NCBI RefSeq assembly: GCF_017163755.1
Contig: NZ_JAFIWC010000009.1
Coordinates: 62,001 to 126,000, forward strand
Direction: 5' to 3'
Source: Xanthomonas sp.
Lineage (GTDB): Bacteria > Pseudomonadota > Gammaproteobacteria > Xanthomonadales > Xanthomonadaceae
DNA: 64,000 nt
Part shown: piece by piece, positions 1 through 7,766 of the stretch
Layout of the letters: the number at the start of each line of letters is the position of its first letter
How positions within the stretch are numbered: the first letter of the stretch is position 1
Made by a program: the position numbers and the translations under genes
Notes under the pieces: model-generated
Database searches by the model: none
What the model was told of the DNA's origin: nothing
What the model saw: the letters and a program-made list of their open reading frames with translations, nothing else

Positions 1-903
1 TTGTGCATCGGCATCGCGATCTGGCTGGTGATCCACTGGTCGCTGCGGCCGGTGGTGCAGGTCAGCGAGTCGCTCGCCAGGCGAGCGCCGCTGGATTTGG
101 CGCCACTGCCGGAACGCGGGTTGCCGGACGAGTTCACGCCACTGGTGCGCTCGTTCAACCAGTTGATGGCGCGGCTGGCGCAGGCGCTGCAGCACGAGCG
201 CCAGTTCCTCGACGAGGCCGCGCACGAACTGCGCACGCCGCTGGCGGCGTTGCTGACCCAGGCGCAGGTGCTGCAGCACGCCGGCGACCGCGACGAGGCA
301 CGCGAGGCGCTCGACCATCTGGTCGCCGGGATCGAGCGCGCGTCGCGGCTGGCGCAGCAACTGCTCGATGCCGCGCGGGTGGAGGGCGGCGGCGGCATCG
401 CGCGCGCGGCGGACGTCGACCTGGCGCTGGTCGCAGGGATGGTCGCCGACGAGTTCGAACTGCTCGCGCTGCGTACTGGCCAGTCGATCGAGGTCGAAGG
501 CGGGCACGCGCCGGTGCATGGCGACATCGACGACCTGGGCATCCTGGTCCGGAACCTGCTCGACAATGCCTTGCGGCACGGAGGGCCGGGCACGCGGGTG
601 CGGCTGGAAACCCGGGTCGAGGGCGAGGAGGGGCGCGCGCCGATGGCGGTCCTGACCGTTGCCGACGATGGCCCGGGCATCGCCGAGGGCGAGCGCGAGC
701 GGGTATTCGAGCGGTTCTACCGCGCCGGCACCGGCCATCGCGCACAGGGCATCGGCATGGGGTTGTCGCTGGTCGAGCGCGTGGTCGCCTCGCATGGCGG
801 GCGGCTGCGTTGCGGCGCGGGGCTCGACGGCCGCGGCTTTGGCGTCGAGATCCGCTTGCCTGCCCTCTCTGCAAGCGGTTCCCACGCCGACCGCGGCCGC
901 TAG
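1..903 (+). CDS. Sensor histidine kinase, 5' end outside the window
   Basis: This is the C-terminal 300 residues of a membrane sensor kinase of the QseC/OmpR-partner type. The end of a transmembrane helix leads into a HAMP linker (about residues 10-60). The dimerisation/phosphoacceptor segment carries His75 in an HELRTPL motif. The ATPase domain shows an N box (NLLDNALRHG), a G1 box (DDGPGI) and a G2 box (GIGMGLSLV). The frame is open from base 1, where it begins with TTG, so the periplasmic sensor and first membrane helix almost certainly lie upstream. A partner response regulator would be expected upstream, and none is visible downstream. The family autophosphorylates on His and passes the phosphate to a regulator; the signal is unknown. 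Confidence 0.9.
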   Translation: MCIGIAIWLVIHWSLRPVVQVSESLARRAPLDLAPLPERGLPDEFTPLVRSFNQLMARLAQALQHERQFLDEAAHELRTPLAALLTQAQVLQHAGDRDEAREALDHLVAGIERASRLAQQLLDAARVEGGGGIARAADVDLALVAGMVADEFELLALRTGQSIEVEGGHAPVHGDIDDLGILVRNLLDNALRHGGPGTRVRLETRVEGEEGRAPMAVLTVADDGPGIAEGERERVFERFYRAGTGHRAQGIGMGLSLVERVVASHGGRLRCGAGLDGRGFGVEIRLPALSASGSHADRGR

Positions 904-1227
904 CGCGTACGAAACCACTCCGACCCGGCGCGCCGGCCACGCGCCGCGGCTGCAATCGCGATCTGCGCGCCGGCGGCGGATGGCTGCTTCGCCGCGCCCT
1001 GGCGAGGCTCAGGCCCGCGCTGCGCGAAGCCGTTGGCCGTGGCAGCCGCGGCGCCACGACGAGAACGCGGGTGCGCCACCGGCATCGCAACCGGCGCAGG
1101 ACCGCGCCAGGTGCTTGTCGAAGGCGCTCCCGATGGACACGCTCTGGTAAGCTGAGCGCATAAATCAGTGCACTGGATGCTTGGAATTTTGCGCCAAGTG
1201 CAATCATGCAACGGGCGCCCATTCACG
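904..1227. other. Intergenic stretch, no supported gene
   Basis: GC-rich sequence between the kinase and the TetR gene. Open frames are present on both strands, but they are Arg/Ala/Pro-rich and overlap one another, as expected by chance at this GC content. The only structured part is the palindromic region just before the regulator, described separately. Confidence 0.5.
1166..1198 (+). promoter_or_regulatory. Palindromic region upstream of the TetR-family gene, possible operator
   Basis: A perfect 10-bp palindrome, CAGTGCACTG, lies at 1166-1175. It is followed by the inverted repeat CTTGG-N9-CCAAG (1180-1198). TetR proteins usually bind such dyads in their own promoter, so this is a plausible autoregulatory site 30-60 bp before the start codon. 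This is inference from position and symmetry only. Confidence 0.35.
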
Positions 1228-1839
1228 ATGTCGAAACTCCTTCCCCGCGCGGGCATTGCGCCCGCAGAAGGCTTGCGTGAACGCAAGCGTCGCCAGACAC
1301 AGCAGCGCATCGCCGAGGTCGGCCAGCGCCTGTTCCTCAGCAAGGGGTACGACAGCACGACGCTGGACGCGATCGCGGCAGAGGCCGGCATCTCGCGCCG
1401 TACCTTCTTCTCGTACTTCAAGTCCAAGGACGACATCATATTCTTCTGGCTGGACACCGACCGGGCGAGCCTGATCGCCAGCCTGCTGAAGACCTCGCCC
1501 GACGTGCCTCCGCTCGACGCGGTCCGCGATGTGATGGTCAAGCACATCGCGCAATACACGACGGAACAGATGATCGCGGTCGACAACCTCATGCTGTCGA
1601 GCGAATCGCTGCTTGCGCGCAAGCAGGCACATTACGCGCAGCAGGAACAGGCGCTGTTCGACGCGCTGTGCGAGGTCTGGCGGCAGCCCGAACGCCGCGC
1701 GGCGCTGCGGATGGTGGCCATGGTGTCCATCGGCGCGATGAAGATCGCGCTTCAGGCGTGGCGGGAACAGACCGGCCAGCGAAAGCCCGCCGCCAAGTTC
1801 TTGCGCGACGCCTTCGACAATCTGAAATCGGTACTTTGA
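1228..1839 (+). CDS. TetR/AcrR-family transcriptional regulator
   Basis: This 203-residue protein is a normal length for TetR repressors. The N-terminal helix-turn-helix is clear: a basic helix (RERKRRQTQQRIAEVGQRLF), then TTLDAIAAEAGISRRTFFSYF, the recognition helix ending in the usual YF-K motif. The rest is the helical ligand and dimerisation domain. I chose the ATG at 1228 because it gives the usual short tail before the DNA-binding domain; an in-frame ATG at 1168 would add 20 residues of uncharacteristic sequence. Such proteins typically repress an efflux pump or enzyme gene nearby, but no obvious target adjoins it: the kinase is upstream and a gene-poor gap lies downstream. The ligand cannot be told. 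Confidence 0.85.
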   Translation: MSKLLPRAGIAPAEGLRERKRRQTQQRIAEVGQRLFLSKGYDSTTLDAIAAEAGISRRTFFSYFKSKDDIIFFWLDTDRASLIASLLKTSPDVPPLDAVRDVMVKHIAQYTTEQMIAVDNLMLSSESLLARKQAHYAQQEQALFDALCEVWRQPERRAALRMVAMVSIGAMKIALQAWREQTGQRKPAAKFLRDAFDNLKSVL

Positions 1840-2217
1840 CGGCACGCCGGGATCGGATCCGCCGGCGCTGGCGCACCGATCGGCCAATGCAGCATCCATC
1901 TCAACGAAGCGGCTGATCCGCACGGGCGGGCCGCTCCCGCCTCGCCGCCAGTGCGTGCGCGGCTCGAGCCAGCGGTTCGCAGCTTCGGTGGCCCATACCA
2001 GGTGTCCCGCGTGTAGCCTGGACCAGGCTTGATGCTGCCAAGCCGTCGAGCGACTGGCCGACATCGGACCAGGCGCCGTTGACCAGGTTGGACATCGAGT
2101 TCCCGTGGACGCGCTCGATGTCGCACCGACTCGCGCCGAACAGCGCCCGGCAGCGTTCGGGACTCAGACGGCAAGCGGTTGCCAGGGACGAGCGCGCCAC
2201 GGCTACAATGCAACCGG
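1840..2217. other. Intergenic stretch, no supported gene
   Basis: No convincing gene is present. A minus-strand frame near 2095 begins MSNLVNGAW and faintly recalls the first residues of some glutathione transferases, but it lacks any following domain. A TACAAT hexamer at 2204-2209 could be the -10 of the copper genes. It ends only eight bases before the ATG at 2218, which would make that transcript nearly leaderless. Confidence 0.4.
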
Positions 2218-2619
2218 ATGCGACACCCGGCCTTCCAGCGCAGGATGATCTTGTTGGCGATGCTCGCCGTGGCGTTGCTGTTCGCCATGCCGATCGCATC
2301 GCGGCTGGTCGCGTCCGCCGCCGGCGACGCGCACGGCACGTGGGCCCAGCTGTGCACGGCCAGCGGCATGAAGCTGGTCAAGATCGGCTTCCCACCCGTC
2401 GCGTCCGACGGCGAGCTGCCGTCGGCGCCGGCCATGGACCCGATGCACGACGACTGCCCGTACTGCCCGCTGAGCGCGGGCATGGTGGTGCTGCTGTGCC
2501 TGCTGCTGGCCCTGCACGCCACGCCACGGCGCAACGCATGGACCCGGCGCTTCGATGTCGCGCGCGCGTTCCTGCATCCCACTGGCCTGGGTTCCCGAGG
2601 GCCCCCGCTTCCGGCCTGA
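2218..2619 (+). CDS. DUF2946-type small membrane protein, copper cluster
   Basis: A 133-residue protein with an N-terminal hydrophobic helix (about residues 10-28), a periplasmic loop holding the HDDCPYCPLSAG motif, and a second hydrophobic helix. The Cys-x2-Cys pair with adjacent His and Asp between two membrane segments is typical of DUF2946 proteins. These often sit beside copper TonB receptors, and the next three genes here are exactly of that kind. The likely role is metal (copper) handling at the inner membrane or periplasm, which is inferred from context. I chose the ATG at 2218; an in-frame ATG at 2245 is the alternative. Base composition matches the surroundings. Confidence 0.7.
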   Translation: MRHPAFQRRMILLAMLAVALLFAMPIASRLVASAAGDAHGTWAQLCTASGMKLVKIGFPPVASDGELPSAPAMDPMHDDCPYCPLSAGMVVLLCLLLALHATPRRNAWTRRFDVARAFLHPTGLGSRGPPLPA

Positions 2620-2673
2620 AGTCGATCCTCCGCGCGTCGCGTGCGCGCGTCACTTCATTTTCGGGAGTTCTTC

Positions 2674-4800
2674 ATGTCGATTCTTTCCGTCGCGGCGCCG
2701 CGTGCGTCGCGCTTGGCCGTGGCTGTGGCCGCCATCCTTCTGCCGACCGCCGCGCTGCGCGCCGCCGAGCCGGCCACGCCCACCACTCTGGATGCCGTGC
2801 AAGTCCGCTCGGCGGCGCTCGAGCGCATCCAGGCCGAACAGGCGCTCACGCCGGGCGGCGTGACCGTGCTCGATGGCGATGCGTTCCACGAACGGGCGGT
2901 CGCCACCATGGCCGATTCGCTGCGCTACGTGCCCGGCGTGTGGGCCGAGAGCGGCACCGGCGGCGATGCGATGTTCATCTCCAGCCGCGGCTCCAACCTC
3001 GACGCCACCGACTACGACAACAACGGCGTCAAGCTGTTCCAGGATGGCCTGCCGGTCACCACCGCCGACGGCAACAACCACAACCGCTTCATGGACCCGT
3101 TGGCCGCGCGCCACGCGATCGTCGCCCGCGGCGCCAATGCGCTGACCTACGGCGCCAGCAACCTGGGCGGCGCCATCGACTTCGTGAGCTACACCGCGCG
3201 CAACAGCGCGCCCTGGCAGGCCGCCATCAGCGGCGGCAGCCACGGCCTGATCAGCGGCCGCTTCACCGCCGGCGGCGTCTCCGGCGACCTGGACGGGCAG
3301 GTGACGGTGGAAGGCAAGCATGCGGACGGCTATCGCGAGCACGGCCGGCAGAGCCGCACCGGCGTCTACGCCAATGGCGGTTGGCAGGCGTCGCAGGACC
3401 TGGATCTGCGCGTCTACGCCATGCACGTGGACAACCGCGAACAGCTGGCCGGCGCGCTCACCCGGGCGCAGTTCGACCAGGACGCGGACCAGGCCAACCC
3501 GTCGGCGATCAGCGGCAACTTCCAATGGAACACCACCACCGACCGCCTGGCGCTGAAGGGCGACTGGACGCCGGATGCGGACGGCCGGCTGGAGTTCGGC
3601 CTGTCCTACGAGAACCAGGATCTCTACCATCCCATCGTCGACAAGGTCATGGTCGACTTCGACGGCGGCGGTCCCGCGGCGCCCGTGGAAGTCTTCAGCC
3701 TGCTCAAGAACACCGACCAGCGCACCTGGGCCGGCATGGCGCGCTACAACGTCAAGCGCGGCGATCACGACCTGCTGCTGGGCCTCAACCTGGCCGACAC
3801 GCGCGAGACCGGCGGCAACTACCGCAACCACCACGGGCAGCGCAATGGCCGCACCGGCATCATCGACAACCGCTCCGACAGCACCGAGGTGTTCGTCGTG
3901 GACCGCTGGACGCTCGCCCAGGACTGGACGCTGGTCTACGGCGCGCAGGGCGTGTTCACCGGCCGCGACGTGCGCAACACCGACCTGGCCAGCGGCACGC
4001 TGCGCAATCCGAAGGCCGACTACCGCGCCTTCAATCCCCGCGTCGGTGCGATCTACGCCATCGCCCAGGGCAGCGAGGCCTACGCCAGCATCAGCCGCCT
4101 CTACGAAGCGCCGACCACGTTCGATCTGGAAGACGACGTGCGCGGCGACGGCTCCACCCTCGATGCCATGCGCGGCATCGTCTACGAGCTGGGCGTGCGC
4201 GGCAGCACGCCGCCCGCTTCGCAATCGGTGAGCTGGCAGTGGGACGTGGACGTGTATTACGCGCAGATCCGCGACGAGATCCTCTCCGTCGACGACCCTG
4301 CCGCACCGGGCACCAGCCTGTCCGCGAACATGGATCGCACCGTGCACGCCGGCGTCGAGGCGCTGCTCGGCGCCAGTATTCCGCTCGGCGACGGCGCGCA
4401 GCGCATCGAACCGCTGCTCAGCGCCAGCTACAACCGCTTCGCGTTCGATGGCGATCCGCACTACGGCAACAACGCCCTGCCGGCCGCGCCGGACTACGCG
4501 CTACGCGGCGAGGTGATGTATCGCCACCAGAACGGCTTCTACGCCGGGCCCACATTCGACCTGGTGGGCGCGCGCCATGCCGATTTCAGCAACACCTATC
4601 GCATCGGTAGCTACGGCCTGGTCGGCCTGCGCACGGGCTTCGCCCGCGACCGCTGGCAGGTCTTCCTCGAAGGCAGGAACCTGGCCGACAAACGCTACGT
4701 GGGCAGCATGAGCGTGCGCGACCGGGCGAGCGCCGACGCGGCGATCCTGCAGGCCGGCGCGCCGCGCTCGGTGTATGCGGGCCTGCGGTTCCAGTACTGA
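2674..4800 (+). CDS. TonB-dependent outer-membrane receptor, probably for copper
   Basis: A 708-residue protein beginning with a signal peptide that ends around ALRAAEPA (residue 32). A plug domain (about residues 60-175) carries the usual NLGGAIDFVSY-type segment. A long beta-barrel follows and ends in an aromatic residue (LRFQY), as outer-membrane barrels do. I chose the ATG at 2674 for the GGGAG ribosome site eight bases before it; a GTG at 2641 would precede the signal peptide with extra residues. TonB receptors take up metal complexes using ExbBD-TonB energy. The copper assignment rests on neighbours (DUF2946 before it; SCO and PCu(A)C after it, starting 10 bases downstream) and not on a substrate motif. 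Confidence 0.85.
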   Translation: MSILSVAAPRASRLAVAVAAILLPTAALRAAEPATPTTLDAVQVRSAALERIQAEQALTPGGVTVLDGDAFHERAVATMADSLRYVPGVWAESGTGGDAMFISSRGSNLDATDYDNNGVKLFQDGLPVTTADGNNHNRFMDPLAARHAIVARGANALTYGASNLGGAIDFVSYTARNSAPWQAAISGGSHGLISGRFTAGGVSGDLDGQVTVEGKHADGYREHGRQSRTGVYANGGWQASQDLDLRVYAMHVDNREQLAGALTRAQFDQDADQANPSAISGNFQWNTTTDRLALKGDWTPDADGRLEFGLSYENQDLYHPIVDKVMVDFDGGGPAAPVEVFSLLKNTDQRTWAGMARYNVKRGDHDLLLGLNLADTRETGGNYRNHHGQRNGRTGIIDNRSDSTEVFVVDRWTLAQDWTLVYGAQGVFTGRDVRNTDLASGTLRNPKADYRAFNPRVGAIYAIAQGSEAYASISRLYEAPTTFDLEDDVRGDGSTLDAMRGIVYELGVRGSTPPASQSVSWQWDVDVYYAQIRDEILSVDDPAAPGTSLSANMDRTVHAGVEALLGASIPLGDGAQRIEPLLSASYNRFAFDGDPHYGNNALPAAPDYALRGEVMYRHQNGFYAGPTFDLVGARHADFSNTYRIGSYGLVGLRTGFARDRWQVFLEGRNLADKRYVGSMSVRDRASADAAILQAGAPRSVYAGLRFQY

Positions 4801-4810
4801 GGGCGTGCAC

Positions 4811-5437
4811 ATGAAGACTTCGATACTTGCGATATCGCAGCGGCAGGACAGCCGCCCCGCGTGGCACGTCGTCCGCCATGCGGCGTTCCTGTTGTTCGTC
4901 CTGCTGCTGTGCGGCTGCAGCCGCCCGCCCCTGCACGGTGCCGATTTGAGCGCGGCCGGCCGCGGCGCGAGCTTCTACCTGAAGGACACCGAAGGCGTAC
5001 CCCGCCCGCTGCAGAGCTTCCGCGGCAAGGCGCTGGTGCTGTTCTTCGGCTTCACCCGCTGTCCGGACATCTGCCCCACCACCCTGGTGCGCGCCACGCA
5101 GATCAAGCGGCAGCTCGGCGAGGACGCGCGCCACGTGCAGTTCGCGTTCGTCACGCTGGACCCGCAGCGCGACACCCCCAACGTACTGCGAACCTACGTG
5201 CAGGCCTTCGATCCGGACTTCATCGGCCTGACCGGCAGCGAGGGCGAGATCAGGATCGCCACCACGCAACTCAACGTGGCCTACGCCAAGGTGCCGATCG
5301 GCAACACCTACACCATCGACCATTCCACCCGCAGCTACGTGTTCGACGCCGCAGGCCACCTGCGCGTGGGCCTGGCGCACAAGCAGAGCGTGGAGGCGTG
5401 CGTGGAGGATATCCGCCAGGTGCTGGCGTACGACTGA
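4811..5437 (+). CDS. SCO1/SenC-family copper lipoprotein
   Basis: A 208-residue protein. A hydrophobic leader ends in the lipobox LCGC (Cys36), so it is probably a lipoprotein facing the periplasm. The thioredoxin-like SCO fold is recognised by FFGFTRCPDICPTT, where the CPDIC pair binds copper, and by the downstream His in IDHSTRS. Family members deliver copper to the CuA site of cytochrome oxidase or act as periplasmic thiol/copper proteins. I chose the ATG at 4811, ten bases after the receptor stop; an in-frame start at 4775 would overlap the receptor and push the leader inward. It sits in the copper operon between the receptor and PCu(A)C. Confidence 0.9.
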   Translation: MKTSILAISQRQDSRPAWHVVRHAAFLLFVLLLCGCSRPPLHGADLSAAGRGASFYLKDTEGVPRPLQSFRGKALVLFFGFTRCPDICPTTLVRATQIKRQLGEDARHVQFAFVTLDPQRDTPNVLRTYVQAFDPDFIGLTGSEGEIRIATTQLNVAYAKVPIGNTYTIDHSTRSYVFDAAGHLRVGLAHKQSVEACVEDIRQVLAYD

Positions 5438-5521
5438 TCCGGCGCGCTCCATAGGCCGCACGACAAGAACCCACCCGCCGCATCGCGGCGGTCTTCTCCC
5501 GCAAGCCAAGAGGTATTCACC

Positions 5522-6079
5522 ATGAAAACGCGCGCCACCGCACTCGCCGCCGCGCTGCTCGTCCTGGCAGCCTGCCAGCCGTCCACTGACCATGCGGCGC
5601 ACGACAGGTCGACCGCCACGCCACCAGCGCCCGCCGATGCCGCAGCCCCTCCCGCCCGCGCGGTGTCGCCGGCCGTGCACGCCAGCCAGGCCTGGACGCG
5701 CGCCACGCCGCCCGGCGCCGCCGTGGGCGCGGGCTACATCACCTTGCGCAACGACGCCGACACCGCCGACAAGCTGGTCGCGATCCGGTCGGAGGCGAGT
5801 GCGCGCGTGGAAATCCACGAAATGCGGATGGACGGCGACGTCATGAAGATGCGCCAGCTCGATGAAGGCCTGGCACTGCCGCCCCACGCAACGGTGGTGC
5901 TGCAACCCAGCGGCAACCACCTGATGTTCATCGAGCCGCGCGCGCCGTTCGTCGCCGGCACGCCGGTCGAGGCCACGCTGACGTTCCAGAACGCGCCCCC
6001 GGTGACGGTGCAGTTCGACGTGCAGCCGATGGGGGCCGCTGGCCCTGGCGATGACGACCACGGGCAGCACATGCACTGA
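5522..6079 (+). CDS. PCu(A)C-family copper chaperone lipoprotein
   Basis: A 185-residue protein. The lipobox LAAC (Cys18) is followed by an Ala/Pro-rich linker to residue 55. The PCu(A)C domain carries the methionine/histidine copper site: IHEMRMDGDVMKM, then GNHLMF about 40 residues later. The tail is rich in Asp and His (DDDHGQHMH) and may bind extra metal. The family carries Cu(I) in the periplasm and works with SCO proteins to build the oxidase CuA centre, which matches the gene immediately upstream (84-base gap). A good ribosome site (AAGAGGT) precedes the ATG. It is the last gene of the copper set. Confidence 0.9.
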   Translation: MKTRATALAAALLVLAACQPSTDHAAHDRSTATPPAPADAAAPPARAVSPAVHASQAWTRATPPGAAVGAGYITLRNDADTADKLVAIRSEASARVEIHEMRMDGDVMKMRQLDEGLALPPHATVVLQPSGNHLMFIEPRAPFVAGTPVEATLTFQNAPPVTVQFDVQPMGAAGPGDDDHGQHMH

Positions 6080-6185
6080 CGCGTGGTGGCTCGCATCCGG
6101 TGCGGCGGAACCGAACGTGCGCATAGCATTGCGCTAGCGCCTGCTACCAACGCCCTGACTGCCCGCTTGCGCCTCAAATCTGCAC

Positions 6186-6203
6186 TGTAGTAACGTAACT
6201 ACA
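6186..6203 (+). promoter_or_regulatory. Near-perfect palindrome, likely antitoxin operator
   Basis: An 18-bp near-palindrome, TGTAGTAACGTAACTACA (16 of 18 positions symmetric), lies 24 bases before the antitoxin ATG. Phd/YefM antitoxins repress their own operons through such palindromes. It falls in an AT-richer spot than its surroundings. The binding role is inferred. Confidence 0.5.
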
Positions 6204-6227
6204 TAGAGTGAATGCAGGAGGTGCCCA

Positions 6228-6482
6228 ATGACCATCACAACCTTATCCAGTCGGGAACTGAACCAGGACGTGACGCGGGCAAAGAAGGCTACCAAGAGCG
6301 GCCCGGTGTTCATCACGGACCGCGGCAAGCCTGCGCATGTGTTGTTGAGCTTCGAGGATTACCAACGGCTGACTAGGCAGCGGCGCAACATTGCCGATGC
6401 GCTGGCGATGCCGGGCGTTGCAGACATCGAGTTTGAGCCGCCGCGCGTGACGATTGGAGCTAGGCCGGTTGATCTCTCGTGA
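6228..6482 (+). CDS. Phd/YefM-family antitoxin
   Basis: An 84-residue protein with the Phd signature: SSRELNQDVTRAKKAT at the N-terminus, then GPVFITDRGKPAHVLLSFEDYQRL. This is the DNA-binding dimerisation fold of type II antitoxins. The C-terminal third, which usually wraps round the toxin, follows. Its stop overlaps the toxin start as TGATG, and a palindrome precedes it, so the pair is one autoregulated operon. A good ribosome site (AGGAGGT) lies before the ATG. Antitoxins of this type neutralise a PIN-domain or RelE-type partner; here the partner is a PIN protein. Confidence 0.9.
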   Translation: MTITTLSSRELNQDVTRAKKATKSGPVFITDRGKPAHVLLSFEDYQRLTRQRRNIADALAMPGVADIEFEPPRVTIGARPVDLS

Positions 6483-6907
6483 TGTACGTGCTCGACACTA
6501 ACGTGCTGTCCGAGCTGCGCAAGGTGCGGCTCGGCAGAGCGGATACGAATGTGGCGGCATGGGCGGAAAGCGTCGATGCCGCCGATCTCTTCATCTCGGC
6601 CATCACCGTCATGGAGCTGGAGGTTGGCGTTCTGTCGATCGAACGCAAGGACGCTACCCAGGGCGCCATGCTGCGTTCGTGGCTGGAACAGCACGTATTG
6701 CCTGAGTTCTCCGGGCGCACATTGCCGATCGACACCGCTGTGGCGCAGCGCTGCGCCCGGTTGCATGTACCCGACAAGCGCGGCGAGCGCGACGCGCTTA
6801 TCGCGGCGACGGCGCTGGTGCATGGCATGGCGGTGGTCACGCGCAACGTCTCTGACTTCGAGCCCACGGGAGTTCCCGTCGTCAATGCTTGGGAGCCGTT
6901 GCCATGA
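6482..6907 (+). CDS. PIN-domain (VapC-type) toxin ribonuclease
   Basis: A 141-residue protein with the acidic PIN pattern: YVLDTNVLSEL at the N-terminus, MELEVG in the middle, DALIAATA and then RNVSDF near the end. These residues normally bind the Mg2+ used to cut RNA, often tRNA. The ATG at 6482 overlaps the antitoxin stop (TGATG); a GTG at 6479 in the same frame is the alternative. This arrangement is that of type II toxin-antitoxin systems. The pair marks the start of a lower-GC accessory patch that continues to about 9.5 kb. The RNA target cannot be told. Confidence 0.9.
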   Translation: MYVLDTNVLSELRKVRLGRADTNVAAWAESVDAADLFISAITVMELEVGVLSIERKDATQGAMLRSWLEQHVLPEFSGRTLPIDTAVAQRCARLHVPDKRGERDALIAATALVHGMAVVTRNVSDFEPTGVPVVNAWEPLP

Positions 6908-6971
6908 TCGCCTACGGGCTTATGCGTAAGGCAATTGGAAGTTGTCCGCTATGAAAAAGTGAGGGTTAGAA

Positions 6972-6985
6972 GTCAACCTGACCCC
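6972..6985 (+). repeat. Left copy of island-flanking repeat (GTCAACCTGACCCC)
   Basis: This 14-mer matches the reverse complement of 9479-9492 at 13 of 14 positions, so the two copies face each other across the three-gene unit. A shorter direct copy, AACCTGACCCC, is at 7062-7072. Similar GGGGTCAGG words are familiar beside mobile elements in these bacteria, but no transposase is present here. Confidence 0.5.
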
Positions 6986-7061
6986 GTCTATTCGAAATCG
7001 TTGCCGCCAGCGGCCGTCGATCAGATGGAGATGATTGCATGAAAACGTGGGGAAACCTTAG

Positions 7062-7072
7062 AACCTGACCCC
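7062..7072 (+). repeat. Second left copy, AACCTGACCCC
   Basis: An exact 11-base direct repeat of the core at 6975-6985, 43 bases before the first gene of the island. Between the two copies there is only short AT-richer sequence without a gene. Confidence 0.45.
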
Positions 7073-7114
7073 ATTCTTTAGGGGCTGCAACTCGCGACCG
7101 GGGGAACAAGAAAT

Positions 7115-7762
7115 ATGGCCAAGGACATAGCGGCTTCGCCGAAGCTCCAGCTCACGCTGCCTGAATACAATCGCATCTACGAGATCATCTACTCCGTGCT
7201 TGAAGGAAGGGCAAATACACCTTTTGCATGCATGTTTTTTGCTGCCGCTGGGGCTCTGATCCTTAACAAGCACTACAAGATTCCAGCTCGTGCAGTAGCA
7301 GGCGCTTTTCTGCTATGTGCTGATCTTGCGCCTTCGGTCATCAGCATTGCGAAGAACGAAGATGGCGTGGTCACGTCTGATCGAGATGGGTTCCATATGT
7401 GGGTTCAGACCGAAACCCATGTGATTGATTTCATGGCGCCGATATTTAACGAGGCAATCAAGGGCAAGGGCTATCCTGGCACGGTGCCGCGCAAAATGTT
7501 TCAGCGCTCGCTGTCTGCGGAAGTGGAATCCATCGAGCAGCTGCGCGCGCCCGGCGACTACTTCACGATGCCCAGCATTGAGCTGACCAAGGAGCTTGTT
7601 GATTCACTATTTGAGCGACCTGCAAATGTGGATCTTCTGAATGCAGTCGATCGTTGGTTCAAGAAATACCCAAAGAAACTGGATGGCCTGAGTCTGTTAA
7701 ATGACCTCGGCGAAGTGCACAAGCTGACCTTGAGCGCACCCCGGATTTCGGGGGCTTGGTAA
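7115..7762 (+). CDS. DUF2026-family protein, transglutaminase/papain-like fold suspected
   Basis: A 215-residue protein that I place in DUF2026. The sequence suggests a cysteine-protease-like core: Cys39 in PFACMFFAAAGAL heads a helix, His94 lies in the GFHMWVQTETHVIDF strand, and Asp105 ends the same strand. This Cys-His-Asp order and the HxW...hD pattern resemble transglutaminase and arylamine acetyltransferase folds. No signal peptide or membrane segment is seen, so it should be cytosolic. It opens a unit in which the next genes follow after four-base gaps. Composition is clearly lower in GC than the genome around it (29 of 60 in the line 7201-7260). The substrate is unknown; protease or amide transfer is inference. 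Confidence 0.65.
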   Translation: MAKDIAASPKLQLTLPEYNRIYEIIYSVLEGRANTPFACMFFAAAGALILNKHYKIPARAVAGAFLLCADLAPSVISIAKNEDGVVTSDRDGFHMWVQTETHVIDFMAPIFNEAIKGKGYPGTVPRKMFQRSLSAEVESIEQLRAPGDYFTMPSIELTKELVDSLFERPANVDLLNAVDRWFKKYPKKLDGLSLLNDLGEVHKLTLSAPRISGAW

Positions 7763-7766
7763 GCGC

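Noticed and set aside
3-1163. Long Ala/Arg-rich frames overlapping the kinase gene on both strands
   Set aside because: They are shadows caused by high GC; composition is Arg/Ala/Gly-rich without domains, and the kinase frame has clear motifs.
1900-2100. Minus-strand frame starting MSNLVNGAW as a possible glutathione transferase start
   Set aside because: Only about ten residues resemble the family, and no thioredoxin-like domain follows in any frame.
2650-4461. 603-residue minus-strand frame over the TonB receptor
   Set aside because: Its sequence is Val/Ala/Gly/His-rich with no motif and mirrors the codon bias of the receptor, which has a signal peptide, plug and barrel end.
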